Shown one piece after another: positions 9,550 to 17,884 of a stretch of DNA of 33,992 bases. The position numbers and the translations under genes are program-made. Positions within the stretch are counted from its first letter, which is position 1. Each line of letters opens with the position of its first letter. A model generated the notes under the pieces. That model saw only the letters and a program-made list of their open reading frames with translations. It was not told the origin of the DNA and made no database searches. Origin of the DNA: Mycobacterium sp. E1747 (GTDB lineage: Bacteria; Actinomycetota; Actinomycetes; Mycobacteriales; Mycobacteriaceae); contig NZ_LZJI01000099.1 in assembly GCF_001667775.1 (NCBI RefSeq), positions 1 through 33,992 of the forward strand. Reading direction: 5' to 3'.

Positions 9550-10715
9550 CAGTACGACCGGGGCAGGCCCAGCGACGTCTGCGCCACGAAGTTCAGCACC
9601 ATCTCACGGCTGACGGGGGCGATCCGCCCCAGCCTGGCCGAGGCGAGCATCGCGGCGACGCCGTACTCCTTGGTCAGTCCGTTGCCGCCCATCGATTGCA
9701 CGGCCTGGTCGACCGAGCGCGTAGCCGCCTCGGCGGCAGCGTATTTGGCCATGTTGGCCGCCTCGGCCGCGCCCGCGTCGTCGCCGCTGTCATAAAGCGT
9801 CGCGGCCTTCTGCATCATCAGCTTGGCCAGTTGCACCTCGATGTGACACTGCGCCAACGGATGCGACAGTCCTTGGTGCGCGCCGATCGGTGTGCCCCAG
9901 ACCTGGCGGGTCTTGACGTAATCGGCGGCCTTATCCAGCGCGAACCGTCCCATCCCGACCGAGCTGGCCGCGCCCATGATCCGCTCGGGGTTCAGGCCCG
10001 CGAACAGCTGCGCGATCGCCGCGTCCTCGGATCCGACCAGCGCGTCGGCCGGCAGCCGGACGTCGTCGAGGAAGACCTGGAACTGCCGCTCGGGGCTGAT
10101 CAGCTCCATTTCGATTGGCGTGTAGGTGAATCCGGGAGCGTCGGTGGGCACCACGAACAGGGCCGGACGTAGTTTGCCGGTCTTGGCCTCCTCCGTGCGG
10201 CCCACCACCAGGACGGCCTGGGCCTGGTCGATGCCGGAGATGTAGACCTTTTGGCCCTTGAGGATCCAGTCGCCGCCGTCACGCCGGGCGGTGGTGGTGA
10301 TCCTGTGCGAGTTGGAGCCCGCGTCGGGCTCGGTGATCGCGAAGGCCATCGTAAGGGTGCCGTCGGCGATGCCGGGAATCCAGCGCTTCTTTTGCTCGTC
10401 GGTGCCGAACTTGCTGATGATCGTGCCGTTGATGGCCGGCGACACCACCATCAGCAGCAGCGCGCTGCCCGCCGCGGCCATTTCCTCCATCACCAGCGAC
10501 AGCTCGTACATGCCGGCGCCGCCGCCGCCGTACTCCTCGGGCAGGTTCACCCCAAGGAAGCCGAGCTTGCCCGCCTCCGACCACAATTCGTCGGTGTGCT
10601 CCTGCGCGCGGGCCTTTCTCAGGTAGTACTCGCTGCCATAGTTGGCGGCCCAGGCGGCCACCGACTTACGCAGGGCCCGGCGCTCCTCGCTTTCGATGAA
10701 GCTGGTGTCGGTCAT
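9549..10715 (-). CDS. fadE12: Acyl-CoA dehydrogenase FadE12
   Basis: FAD-dependent acyl-CoA dehydrogenase of 388 residues. The FAD/substrate motif AITEPDAGSNSH is at about residues 126-137 and the C-terminal GGNGLTKEYG motif near 350. The medium-chain type catalytic Glu near the C-terminus is absent (IAPVSRE in its place), while Glu244 in NPERIMG sits where isovaleryl-CoA and long-chain dehydrogenases carry their base. This fits a branched-chain substrate. It overlaps accA2 upstream by four bases (ATGA) and echA7 downstream by one base, so it is inside one operon. The exact substrate is not known. Confidence 0.91.
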   Translation of the reverse strand: MTDTSFIESEERRALRKSVAAWAANYGSEYYLRKARAQEHTDELWSEAGKLGFLGVNLPEEYGGGGAGMYELSLVMEEMAAAGSALLLMVVSPAINGTIISKFGTDEQKKRWIPGIADGTLTMAFAITEPDAGSNSHRITTTARRDGGDWILKGQKVYISGIDQAQAVLVVGRTEEAKTGKLRPALFVVPTDAPGFTYTPIEMELISPERQFQVFLDDVRLPADALVGSEDAAIAQLFAGLNPERIMGAASSVGMGRFALDKAADYVKTRQVWGTPIGAHQGLSHPLAQCHIEVQLAKLMMQKAATLYDSGDDAGAAEAANMAKYAAAEAATRSVDQAVQSMGGNGLTKEYGVAAMLASARLGRIAPVSREMVLNFVAQTSLGLPRSY

Positions 10716-12775
10716 GCTGGATCTCCTTCTGCTTGGGGCGCTTCCACTCTTGCCAGGTTGGGATGGTCGTGACCCGTCCCCCGCAAGCGGGAGGTGCCCC
10801 CAGCGCCCGGCTGCGCCGCGCTTGCGATCACTCCGAGGACGGCGCCCACCTCGACTTGCTGACCGATACCGACGTTGAGTTCGACGAGCACGCCGTCGGC
10901 CGGGGCGGTGATGGTATGTTCCATCTTCATTGCCTCCAGCCAGATCAGCGGCTGGCCGGCGGTGACGGTGTCGCCGACCGCGGCGCCGATCCGGATCACG
11001 TTGCCGGGCATGGGCGCCACCAGCGAACCCTGTTCGACGGCCGAGCCCGGCTCCGGGAAGCGGGGCAGCGCGACCAGATGGACGGGTCCGCGCGCCGAAT
11101 CGATGTAGACGTCGTCGCCGTAACGCGCGACCGTGAAGCCGCGCGCCACCCCGGAGCTGTCGGCCAGCACGACCTGGTCCGGCGTGGCCGAGACCAGCCG
11201 GACCTCCTCGTCGTGGGCCAACAGCAATCCCGTTCTGGTGAAACGGTATTCGACCCGGTGTTCGCCGCCGTCGGCGTCGCGGTAGCTCTTCGCCTGATAG
11301 CCGGAGGCCAGGTTGCGCCAGCCGCTGGGGAGCGATCCCAGGACGGCGGCAGACGCGCGGTTGTGCGCGGCGTCGGCCAGCGCGGCGGCGATCGCCGACA
11401 ATCGGACGGTGGTGCCGTCCGCCAGGGGAGCCGACAGTTGCTGCAGGCCGTGCGTGTCGAAAAACGCGGTGTCGGTGGCGCCGTCGAGAAATGCCGGGTG
11501 GCGCAGCACGTTGACCAGCAACTCGCGGTTGGTGCGTAGGCCGTGCAGCCGGGTGCGGGCGAGCGCGTCGGCGAGCACCAGCGCCGCCTGCTTGCGCGTG
11601 GGCGCGAACGAGACGACCTTGGCCAGCATCGGGTCGTAGTGAATGGACACCGTCGATCCGGCGACGATGCCCGAATCGAGCCGGATGCCGGTCCGGCGCC
11701 CCAGCGTGCCGAACTGCGACTGGACCGCAGGCACGTCGACGCGATGCACGCGGCCGGCCTGCGGCTGCCAGCCCTGGGCCGGATCCTCCGCGTAGAGGCG
11801 GGCCTCGATCGAATGTCCCTGCGCAACAGGTGGTTCCGCGTCAAGCCGGTCGCCGTCGGCGACGGCGATCTGCAGCTCGACCAGGTCGAGCCCGGTGGTC
11901 TCCTCGGTCACCGGATGCTCGACCTGTAGCCGGGTGTTCATCTCCAGGAAGTAGAACTCGCCGTCATCATCGGCGAGGAACTCGACCGTCCCGGCGCCCG
12001 TGTAGCCGATCGCTTCGGCGGCGAGCCGGGCCGCCTCGAAGAGCTTGTCCCGCATGCCCGGTACGCGTTCGACCAACGGCGAGGGCGCCTCCTCGATGAT
12101 CTTCTGGTGCCGGCGCTGAATGGAGCATTCCCGTTCGCCGACGGCCCAGACCGTGCCGTGGGTGTCGGCCATGACCTGCACTTCGATGTGGTGTCCGGTG
12201 GGCAGGTAGCGCTCGCAGAACATGGTCGGGTCGCCGAATGCGGACTGCGCCTCGCGGCGGGCGGCTTCGACTTCGCCGGCGAGCGCGGACAATTGGCGCA
12301 CCACCCGCATCCCGCGGCCGCCGCCGCCGGCGGACGCCTTGACCAGCACCGGAAGCTGCGCCTCGCTGACCGTGTCCGGGTCGAGCTCGTCGAGCACCGG
12401 GACCCCGGCGGCGGCCATCAGCTTCTTGGACTCGATCTTGGAGCCCATCGCCCGCACCGCGTCTACCGGCGGCCCGATCCAGGTGAGGCCCGCGCGCTGC
12501 ACGGCCGCCGCGAAATCGGCGTTCTCCGAAAGGAACCCATATCCGGGATGGACCGCGTCGGCGCGGGCGGCGCGGGCGGCCGCGATGATCGCCTCGGCGT
12601 TGAGGTAGTCGTTGGTGTTGGGCAGCCGCACCCGGGCATCGGCCTCCGCGACGTGGGGCGCGCCGGCGTCCGGGTCGGTGTAGACGGCGACGGTGCCAAG
12701 GCCCAGCCGTCGGCAGGTGGCAAAGACCCGTCGGGCGATCTCGCCCCGGTTGGCGACCAGCACTCGAGTGACCAT
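10712..12775 (-). CDS. accA2: Biotin-dependent acyl-CoA carboxylase alpha subunit AccA2
   Basis: Biotin carboxylase plus biotin carrier subunit of an acyl-CoA carboxylase, 687 residues. It starts MVTRVLVANRGEIA; the frame runs open far upstream through accD2, but this ATG begins the conserved domain. The ATP-grasp glycine loop KASAGGGGRGMR is near residue 147, and NTRLQVEHPVTEETTG near 285 carries catalytic residues. The biotin lysine is K617 in EAMKMEHT. The carrier domain ends near residue 650 and is followed by an odd tail of about 37 residues, partly encoded by a REP-like repeat. It lies 5 bases after accD2 and overlaps fadE12 by 4. Likely substrates are methylcrotonyl-CoA or geranyl-CoA; this cannot be told apart here. 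Confidence 0.92.
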   Translation of the reverse strand: MVTRVLVANRGEIARRVFATCRRLGLGTVAVYTDPDAGAPHVAEADARVRLPNTNDYLNAEAIIAAARAARADAVHPGYGFLSENADFAAAVQRAGLTWIGPPVDAVRAMGSKIESKKLMAAAGVPVLDELDPDTVSEAQLPVLVKASAGGGGRGMRVVRQLSALAGEVEAARREAQSAFGDPTMFCERYLPTGHHIEVQVMADTHGTVWAVGERECSIQRRHQKIIEEAPSPLVERVPGMRDKLFEAARLAAEAIGYTGAGTVEFLADDDGEFYFLEMNTRLQVEHPVTEETTGLDLVELQIAVADGDRLDAEPPVAQGHSIEARLYAEDPAQGWQPQAGRVHRVDVPAVQSQFGTLGRRTGIRLDSGIVAGSTVSIHYDPMLAKVVSFAPTRKQAALVLADALARTRLHGLRTNRELLVNVLRHPAFLDGATDTAFFDTHGLQQLSAPLADGTTVRLSAIAAALADAAHNRASAAVLGSLPSGWRNLASGYQAKSYRDADGGEHRVEYRFTRTGLLLAHDEEVRLVSATPDQVVLADSSGVARGFTVARYGDDVYIDSARGPVHLVALPRFPEPGSAVEQGSLVAPMPGNVIRIGAAVGDTVTAGQPLIWLEAMKMEHTITAPADGVLVELNVGIGQQVEVGAVLGVIASAAQPGAGGTSRLRGTGHDHPNLARVEAPQAEGDPA
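10770..10830. repeat. REP-like GC-rich repeat inside the 3' end of accA2
   Basis: Contains the inverted repeat CCCGC-AA-GCGGG followed by GAGGTGCCCCCAGCG and a second GC-rich inverted stretch. It resembles the GC-rich intergenic repeats of several non-tuberculosis mycobacteria, but here it is read as the C-terminal tail of AccA2. The boundaries are approximate. Confidence 0.5.
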
Positions 12776-12780
12776 GGGGC

Positions 12781-14376
12781 TCACATCCGGAAGACGCCGA
12801 AATTCGACGTCCCCTTGATCGGGCCATTGGCGATGGCGGACAGACACATTCCCAATACGGTGCGGGTGTCGCGCGGGTCGATCACCCCGTCGTCGTAGAG
12901 CATCCCGGACAGGACCAGCGGCAGCGACTCGGCCTCGATCTGCCCCTCGACGGCGGCCCGCATCGCGGCGTCGGCCTCCTCGTCGACCTGCTGACCCCGC
13001 GCTTCGGCGGCGGCCCGCGCCACGATCGACAGGACGCCGGCAAGCTGAGCGCCGCCCATCACCGCGGACTTGGCGCTGGGCCAGGCGAACAGGAACCGGG
13101 GGTCGTAGGCGCGGCCGCACATGCCGTAGTGGCCGGCACCGTAGGACGCGCCGATCAAAAGCGAGATGTGCGGGACGGTCGAGTTGGAGACGGCGTTGAT
13201 CATCATCGAGCCGTGCTTGATCATCCCGCGCTCCTCGTAGTCCTTGCCCACCATGTAGCCGGTAGTGTTGTGCAGGAACAACAGTGGGGTGTTGGAGCGG
13301 TTGGCCAGCTGGATGAACTGGGTGGCCTTCTGTGACTCCTCGCTGAACAGCACGCCGCGCGCGTTGGCCAGGATGCCCAGCGGGTAGCCGTGCAGCCGGG
13401 CCCACCCGGTCACCAGCGACGACCCGTACATGGCCTTGAATTCGTCGAATTCGGAGCCGTCGACGATGCGGGCGATCACCTCCCGCGGGTCGAACTGGAC
13501 GCGCAGGTCGGCGGGCACAATGCCGATCAGCTCCTCGGTGTCGAACAACGGATCCACGACCGACCCGGGCGCCGGGCCCTCTTTGCGCCAGTTCAGCCGG
13601 GCGACGATGCGGCGCCCGATGCGAATGGCGTCCAGCTCGTCGACGGCGAAGTAGTCACCCAAACCGGAGACCCGGGAGTGCATTTCGGCGCCGCCCAGCG
13701 ACTCGTCGTCGGACTCTTCGCCGGTAGCCATCTTGACCAGCGGAGGACCGGCCAGGAACACCTTCGAACGTTCCTTGATCATCACCACGTGGTCGGACAT
13801 GCCGGGAATGTAGGCGCCGCCGGCGGTCGAGTTGCCGAACACCAGGGCGATGGTGGGAATGCCTGCCGCCGACAGTCGGGTGAGGTCACGGAACATCCGC
13901 CCCCCGGGGATGAAGATCTCTTTCTGGGTGGGCAGGTCGGCCCCGCCGGATTCCACCAGCGAGATGACGGGCAGGCGGTTTTCGAACGCGATCTGATTGG
14001 CCCGCAGGATCTTTTTCAGCGTCCAGGGGTTGCTGGTACCGCCTTTGACAGTCGGATCGTTGGCGACGATCAGGCATTCGACACCGGACACCACGCCGAT
14101 CCCGGTGACCGTGCTGGCGCCGACGGTGAACGCGCTGCCGTAGGCCGCCAGCGGGCTGAGCTCCAAAAACGGGGAGTCCGGGTCGACGAGCAGTTCGATG
14201 CGTTCCCGGGCGGTCAGCTTGCCGCGGCCGTGGTGGCGCTCGACGTACTTGGGGCCACCGCCCGCAAGCGCTTTGGCGAGTTCGGCGCCGATCTCCTCGA
14301 GCCGGGAGGCCGCCGTCGACGCCGCGTCGGTGAAGGCGGCGGATCGCGGGTCCAGCGTGGACTGCAGCACGGTCAT
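12781..14376 (-). CDS. accD2: Acyl-CoA carboxylase beta subunit AccD2
   Basis: Carboxyltransferase subunit of 531 residues, partner of AccA2. Visible are the N-terminal crotonase-like half, with ERHHGRGKLTARERIELLVD near residue 45 and ESGGADLPTQ near 145, and the C-terminal half, with FLHNTTGYMVG near 350 and a glycine-rich IGASYGAGHYGMCGRAYDPRF stretch near 395. I start at MTVLQSTLDP (ATG at 14376), which gives the family's usual length. The frame extends upstream to 14508, but that part is only translated repeat DNA. It is 5 bases upstream of accA2. Substrate class is probably a methyl-branched enoyl-CoA. Confidence 0.92.
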   Translation of the reverse strand: MTVLQSTLDPRSAAFTDAASTAASRLEEIGAELAKALAGGGPKYVERHHGRGKLTARERIELLVDPDSPFLELSPLAAYGSAFTVGASTVTGIGVVSGVECLIVANDPTVKGGTSNPWTLKKILRANQIAFENRLPVISLVESGGADLPTQKEIFIPGGRMFRDLTRLSAAGIPTIALVFGNSTAGGAYIPGMSDHVVMIKERSKVFLAGPPLVKMATGEESDDESLGGAEMHSRVSGLGDYFAVDELDAIRIGRRIVARLNWRKEGPAPGSVVDPLFDTEELIGIVPADLRVQFDPREVIARIVDGSEFDEFKAMYGSSLVTGWARLHGYPLGILANARGVLFSEESQKATQFIQLANRSNTPLLFLHNTTGYMVGKDYEERGMIKHGSMMINAVSNSTVPHISLLIGASYGAGHYGMCGRAYDPRFLFAWPSAKSAVMGGAQLAGVLSIVARAAAEARGQQVDEEADAAMRAAVEGQIEAESLPLVLSGMLYDDGVIDPRDTRTVLGMCLSAIANGPIKGTSNFGVFRM

Positions 14377-14491
14377 GACCACCGCCGACGATGCAGTGGG
14401 GGCACGCCCAGCCGCGTAGCGGCGAGGGGGACGAAGCGATGAGGGGGTACCCCCAGCCGCGAAGCGGCGAGGGGGCGAGGAGGCGGTGTGA
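14377..14491. repeat. Duplicated REP-like repeat between fadE13 and accD2
   Basis: The only real gap in the operon (115 bases) is filled by two near-identical 24-base direct repeats at 14407-14430 and 14452-14475, which differ at one base. Each holds the inverted repeat GCCGC-G(T/A)A-GCGGC followed by GAGGGGG. A palindromic GGGGGTACCCCC lies just before the second copy (14443-14454). In the operon mRNA these would fold into successive hairpins. This looks like the GC-rich repeats common in non-tuberculosis mycobacteria. Confidence 0.75.
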
Positions 14492-15640
14492 TCACGATTG
14501 ATATCCAAGGGTTTTCGCGGCCAGTGCGGTCAGGATCTCGGTGGTGCCGCCACCGATGCCGAGGATCCGCATGTCGCGGTATTGGCGTTCGACCTCGGAT
14601 TCGGCCATGTAGCCCATGCCGCCGAACAGCTGCACGGCCTGGTTGGCCACCCATTCGCCCGCCTCCACGGCGGTGTTCTTGGCGAAACACACCTCGGCGA
14701 TCAGGTTCGTCTCGCCGGCCAGCTGGCGCTCGACCACGTGGCGGGAGTAGATCCGGGCGACGTCGACGCGCCGGGCCATCTCAGCCAGCGTGTTCTGTAC
14801 CGACTGCCGCGAGATCAGCGGCCGGCCGAAGGTTTCCCGGTCCCGGCACCACTGCACCGTCAGGTCTAGGCAGCGCTGGGCGCTCGAATACGCCTGCGCG
14901 GCAAGGCCGATGCGCTCCGAGACGAACGCCTGCGCGATCTGGGCGAATCCGCTGTTCTCGGCACCGACAAGGTTGGCCGCCGGTACGCGGGCGTCGACGA
15001 AGGACAGCTCCGCGGTGTCCGAGGACCGCCAGCCCATCTTGGCCAACTTGCGGCTCACCTCGAAACCCGGTGTGCCCTTCTCGATCACCAGCAGCGAAAC
15101 GCCCACCGCCCCGGGACCGCCCGTGCGCACCGCGGTGACGACATAGTCGGCGCGGACGCCGGAGGTGATGTAGGTCTTGGCGCCGTTGACCACGTAGTGG
15201 TCCCCGTCCCGCACCGCCGTGGTGCGCAGGTGCCCGACGTCCGAACCGCCACCGGGCTCGGTGATCGCCAGCGCCCCGATCTTGTCGCCGGCCAGCGTCG
15301 GTCGGACGAACTCCTCGATCAGCCGCTGATCGCCGGAGGCGACCATGTGCGGCACCGCGATGCCGCAAGTGAACAGGGACGCGAAAACACCTCCGGGGGA
15401 GCCGGTCTGGTGCACCTCTTCGCAGATGATCACCGCGTCCGCACCGTCGCCGCCGCCTCCGCCGACCGCCTCGGGGAAGTTCGCGCCCAGCAGCCCGGCG
15501 GCTCCGGCGCGCCTGTGCAGCTCGCGCGGCAGCTCCCCGTCGCGCTCCCACTCGTCGGCATAAGGCAGGATTTCACGTTCGGTGAAGGAGCGCACCGTCT
15601 TTCGCAGCGCTTCGCGCTCGGGCGTCGTCCAAAGAGTCAT
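14492..15640 (-). CDS. fadE13: Acyl-CoA dehydrogenase FadE13
   Basis: FAD-dependent acyl-CoA dehydrogenase of 382 residues. ALAITEPGGGSD is at about 123-134, and the conserved GGMGYMAESEVERQYRD stretch lies near 340. The C-terminal motif reads GIGGGTTEI, with Gly at the medium-chain catalytic position, as in isovaleryl-CoA dehydrogenases. Glu242 in VSERIG fills the isovaleryl/long-chain base position. With FadE12 this gives the operon two dehydrogenases, as expected if a branched chain is shortened in stages. The start ATG at 15640 overlaps the DUF1446 stop (ATGA); the longer open frame upstream is a shadow. Confidence 0.91.
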   Translation of the reverse strand: MTLWTTPEREALRKTVRSFTEREILPYADEWERDGELPRELHRRAGAAGLLGANFPEAVGGGGGDGADAVIICEEVHQTGSPGGVFASLFTCGIAVPHMVASGDQRLIEEFVRPTLAGDKIGALAITEPGGGSDVGHLRTTAVRDGDHYVVNGAKTYITSGVRADYVVTAVRTGGPGAVGVSLLVIEKGTPGFEVSRKLAKMGWRSSDTAELSFVDARVPAANLVGAENSGFAQIAQAFVSERIGLAAQAYSSAQRCLDLTVQWCRDRETFGRPLISRQSVQNTLAEMARRVDVARIYSRHVVERQLAGETNLIAEVCFAKNTAVEAGEWVANQAVQLFGGMGYMAESEVERQYRDMRILGIGGGTTEILTALAAKTLGYQS

Positions 15641-17355
15641 AACAACCTTTCGGGGATGTCGACGTGCCGGCCGCGCAGCCATTCGCCCAAACCCTTGGCC
15701 TGCGGGTCGAACCGCGCCTGGTATGCGACGCCCTGGCCCAGGATGCCGTCGATGACGAAGTTGGCCGCGCGCAGGTTTGGCAGCAGGTGGCGGGTGACAT
15801 CGAACTCCGCGGCCTCGGGCAGCAGCTCCTTGAGCAGCTCGACGGTCAGCGTGTTGGCCAACCAGCGCCATTGCTCGTCGGTGCGGACCCAGACCCCGAC
15901 GTTGGCCGACCCGCCCTTGTCGCCGCTTCGGGCCCCGGCGATGCGGCCCAGCGGGACCCGACGCCTCGGGCCGTCGGGCAGCGGCTCTGGCAGGGGTGCG
16001 GGCTTGGCGGGCTTCAGCTCCAAAGTCTCTGCTGCACAGGGGATCGCGACCCGGGCGCCGTCGGCGTGCACCGCGACGTGGGGCACTTCCCTGGCGTCGA
16101 CGTAGCCGGCAGTGAACACGCCGTAGACCTGACCGTCGCCCGGCGGGGCGGTCACATGAAAGCCCGGATAACTGGCGAGCGCCAATTCCACTGCGGCCGA
16201 GGAGAACTGCCGCCCAACGTTGGCAGGGTCGGGGTCGCGGACCACGCAGTGCAGCAGCGCGCTGGCGGCTTCCTCGGTGTCGGCGTCGGGGTGGTCGGTG
16301 CGGGCCAGCGACCACTGCAGCTCCGCGGGCTTGACGCTCAGCGCTGCCTCGAGCTGCCGGCGCACCAGATTGGCCTTGGCCTCGATGTCCATTCCGGTCA
16401 GCACGAAGGTCATGGAGTTGCGGAATCCGCCGATGCTGTTCAGCGACACCTTGTAAGTGGGCGGTGGTGCCTCGCCGCGCACGCCCGCGATGCGCACCCG
16501 GTCGGGGCCGTCGGGGGACAATTCGACGCTGTCCATCCGGGCGGTGACGTCGGGGTTGGCGTAGCGGGCGCCGGTGATTTCGTAGAGCAGCTGCGCGGTG
16601 ACGGTGTCGACGCTCACCAGGCCGCCGGTGCCGGGGTGCTTGGTGATCACCGATGAACCGTCGGCGTGCACCTCGGCCAGCGGGAAGCCGGCGTGGGTCA
16701 GGTCGGGTACCTCCGTGAAGAAGGAGTAGTTGCCGCCGGTGGCCTGCACGCCGCACTCGATGACGTGGCCGGCGACCACGGCGCCGGCCAGCTGGTCGTA
16801 GTCGGTGCGACCCCAGCCGAAGTGCGCGGCGGCGGCCCCGACGATCACCGAGGCGTCGGTGACCCGTCCGGTGACGACCACGTCGGCGCCGTCGACCAGG
16901 CAGTCGACAATGCCCCAGGCGCCCAGGTAGGCGTTCGCGGTCAGCGGATTGCCCAGCCCGAGGTCGGCGGCGCGGGCTAGGAGGTCGTCGCCCTCGACGT
17001 GGGCGACCCGGGCCGGGATGCCGAGGCGCTCGGCCAGAGCGCGTATCGCGTCGGCCAGCCCCGCCGGGTTGAGGCCCCCGGCGTTGGCGACGATGCGCAC
17101 GCCCCGATCGCGGGCCTCACCGAGACAGTCTTCGAGTTGGGTCAGGAACGTCTTGGCGTAGCCGCGCTCGGGATGCTTCATCCGGTCGCGGCCCAGGATC
17201 AGCATGGTCAGTTCGGCCAGGTAGTCGCCGGTGAGGTAATCCACTGGGTCATTGGAACCGCCGGTGAGCATCTCGCGCATCGCCGAAAGCCGGTCGCCGT
17301 AGAACCCGGAGCAGTTCGCTATCCGGACCGCGTCGCGACCAGGAGCTGAGGCCAT
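15637..17355 (-). CDS. DUF1446 / AtuA-family acyl-CoA catabolism protein (Rv0976c-like)
   Basis: A 572-residue protein of the DUF1446 (AtuA) family, first gene of the minus-strand operon. The N-terminal part opens with VRIANCSGFYGDRLSAM, and a C-terminal domain of about 110 residues begins near VPLGRIAGARSGDKGGSANVG, the two-domain layout of AtuA proteins. In Pseudomonas, atuA is essential for growth on acyclic terpenes, but its reaction is not established. I start at the ATG at 17355, which has GGAGG upstream; 15 extra codons to 17400 are open but would run into the operator-like palindrome. The operon neighbours (two dehydrogenases, a two-subunit carboxylase and a hydratase) match an Atu- or Liu-type pathway. 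Confidence 0.86.
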   Translation of the reverse strand: MASAPGRDAVRIANCSGFYGDRLSAMREMLTGGSNDPVDYLTGDYLAELTMLILGRDRMKHPERGYAKTFLTQLEDCLGEARDRGVRIVANAGGLNPAGLADAIRALAERLGIPARVAHVEGDDLLARAADLGLGNPLTANAYLGAWGIVDCLVDGADVVVTGRVTDASVIVGAAAAHFGWGRTDYDQLAGAVVAGHVIECGVQATGGNYSFFTEVPDLTHAGFPLAEVHADGSSVITKHPGTGGLVSVDTVTAQLLYEITGARYANPDVTARMDSVELSPDGPDRVRIAGVRGEAPPPTYKVSLNSIGGFRNSMTFVLTGMDIEAKANLVRRQLEAALSVKPAELQWSLARTDHPDADTEEAASALLHCVVRDPDPANVGRQFSSAAVELALASYPGFHVTAPPGDGQVYGVFTAGYVDAREVPHVAVHADGARVAIPCAAETLELKPAKPAPLPEPLPDGPRRRVPLGRIAGARSGDKGGSANVGVWVRTDEQWRWLANTLTVELLKELLPEAAEFDVTRHLLPNLRAANFVIDGILGQGVAYQARFDPQAKGLGEWLRGRHVDIPERLL

Positions 17356-17390
17356 GCACTCCTCCAATCTGCGTTTCCCCGGTGAGCGCA

Positions 17391-17414
17391 AACCAACCAA
17401 CCAACCGGTAGGTT
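17391..17414. promoter_or_regulatory. Operator-like palindrome upstream of the Atu-like operon
   Basis: AACCAACCGGTAGGTT at 17399-17414 is a 16-bp palindrome with one mismatched pair, centred on ACCGGT. It is preceded by a run of AACC repeats (17391-17402). It sits 44-59 bases upstream of the first gene of the operon, where a TetR-type repressor would block transcription. No matching regulator gene is in the window. Confidence 0.6.
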
Positions 17415-17420
17415 AGCGGG

Positions 17421-17615
17421 TCACGCCGGTACCACGTCAAGGGCGCCCCTCGGCTCTCGCGTCGAGACTGCCGCCATCGTCGTCGGCGGCGTCCGGATCA
17501 CCGCCGCCGCGGCAATCTCGGCGTCTGAGGGCTTCGTTTTGGTGCCCGGCAGGCCACCGACTATCCTGGTAGCAACCGTCGCACGTTCGGCCGTACCGGC
17601 CACGCCGCGCGACAA
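17421..17615 (-). CDS. Possible small protein, 64 residues (uncertain)
   Basis: An open frame of 64 codons between the Atu-like operon and rpmF. M. tuberculosis has an annotated 64-residue protein of unknown function (Rv0979c) at about this place and strand, as I recall. I see no domain, and the composition (Ala, Thr, Arg, Pro) is what an antisense frame would give. Listed only because of position and length. Confidence 0.25.
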   Translation of the reverse strand: MSRGVAGTAERATVATRIVGGLPGTKTKPSDAEIAAAAVIRTPPTTMAAVSTREPRGALDVVPA

Positions 17616-17644
17616 GCCCCCGACACGAGGAGTTAGGCCCGACC

Positions 17645-17818
17645 ATGGCCGTACCCAAGCGCAGGATGTCGCGCGCGAACACCCGTAGCCGTCGCGCGCA
17701 GTGGAAGGCCACCAAGACCGAGCTCGTCGGTGTGACGGTCGCCGGCCAGAAGCACAAGGTGCCCCGCCGGCTGCTCAAGGCGGCCCGGCTCGGTCTGATC
17801 GACCTGGACCGGCGTTAG
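17645..17818 (+). CDS. rpmF: 50S ribosomal protein L32
   Basis: Ribosomal protein L32, 57 residues, beginning [20 protein letters not shown] and ending GLIDLDRR. It is part of the large ribosomal subunit. It has no cysteines, so it is the zinc-independent form; mycobacteria also carry zinc-binding paralogues that are swapped in under zinc-replete conditions. A GAGGAG ribosome-binding site lies about 12 bases before the ATG. The next gene, mprA, begins 66 bases downstream in the same direction, with the MprA repeats in the gap. Confidence 0.96.
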   Translation: MAVPKRRMSRANTRSRRAQWKATKTELVGVTVAGQKHKVPRRLLKAARLGLIDLDRR

Positions 17819-17844
17819 TTAATCTCGGCAAATACCCGGCGCGC

Positions 17845-17862
17845 CTCTCAGCCCGCTCTCAG
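17845..17862 (+). promoter_or_regulatory. MprA-binding direct repeats upstream of mprA
   Basis: Two CTCTCAG copies (17845-17851 and 17856-17862) start 11 bases apart, 23 bases before the mprA start codon. The same TCTCAG-N5-TCTCAG layout occurs before pepD. MprA is known to bind loosely conserved direct repeats and to regulate its own gene; assignment here is by motif and position. Confidence 0.8.
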
Positions 17863-17884
17863 GCGTCGGGACGACACTAGGCCC

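Noticed and set aside
12776..13405. N-terminal extension of accA2 into accD2
   Set aside because: The biotin carboxylase fold starts at MVTRVLVANRGEIA; the extension is only the second frame of accD2.
14377..14508. N-terminal extension of accD2 by 44 codons
   Set aside because: It translates the two GC-rich repeats (SPPRRFAAGG-like) and would overlap fadE13.
15641..16756. N-terminal extension of fadE13 by 372 codons
   Set aside because: It runs antisense-style through the DUF1446 gene in another frame, has low-complexity Arg/Gly composition, and the acyl-CoA dehydrogenase domain begins at the ATG at 15640.
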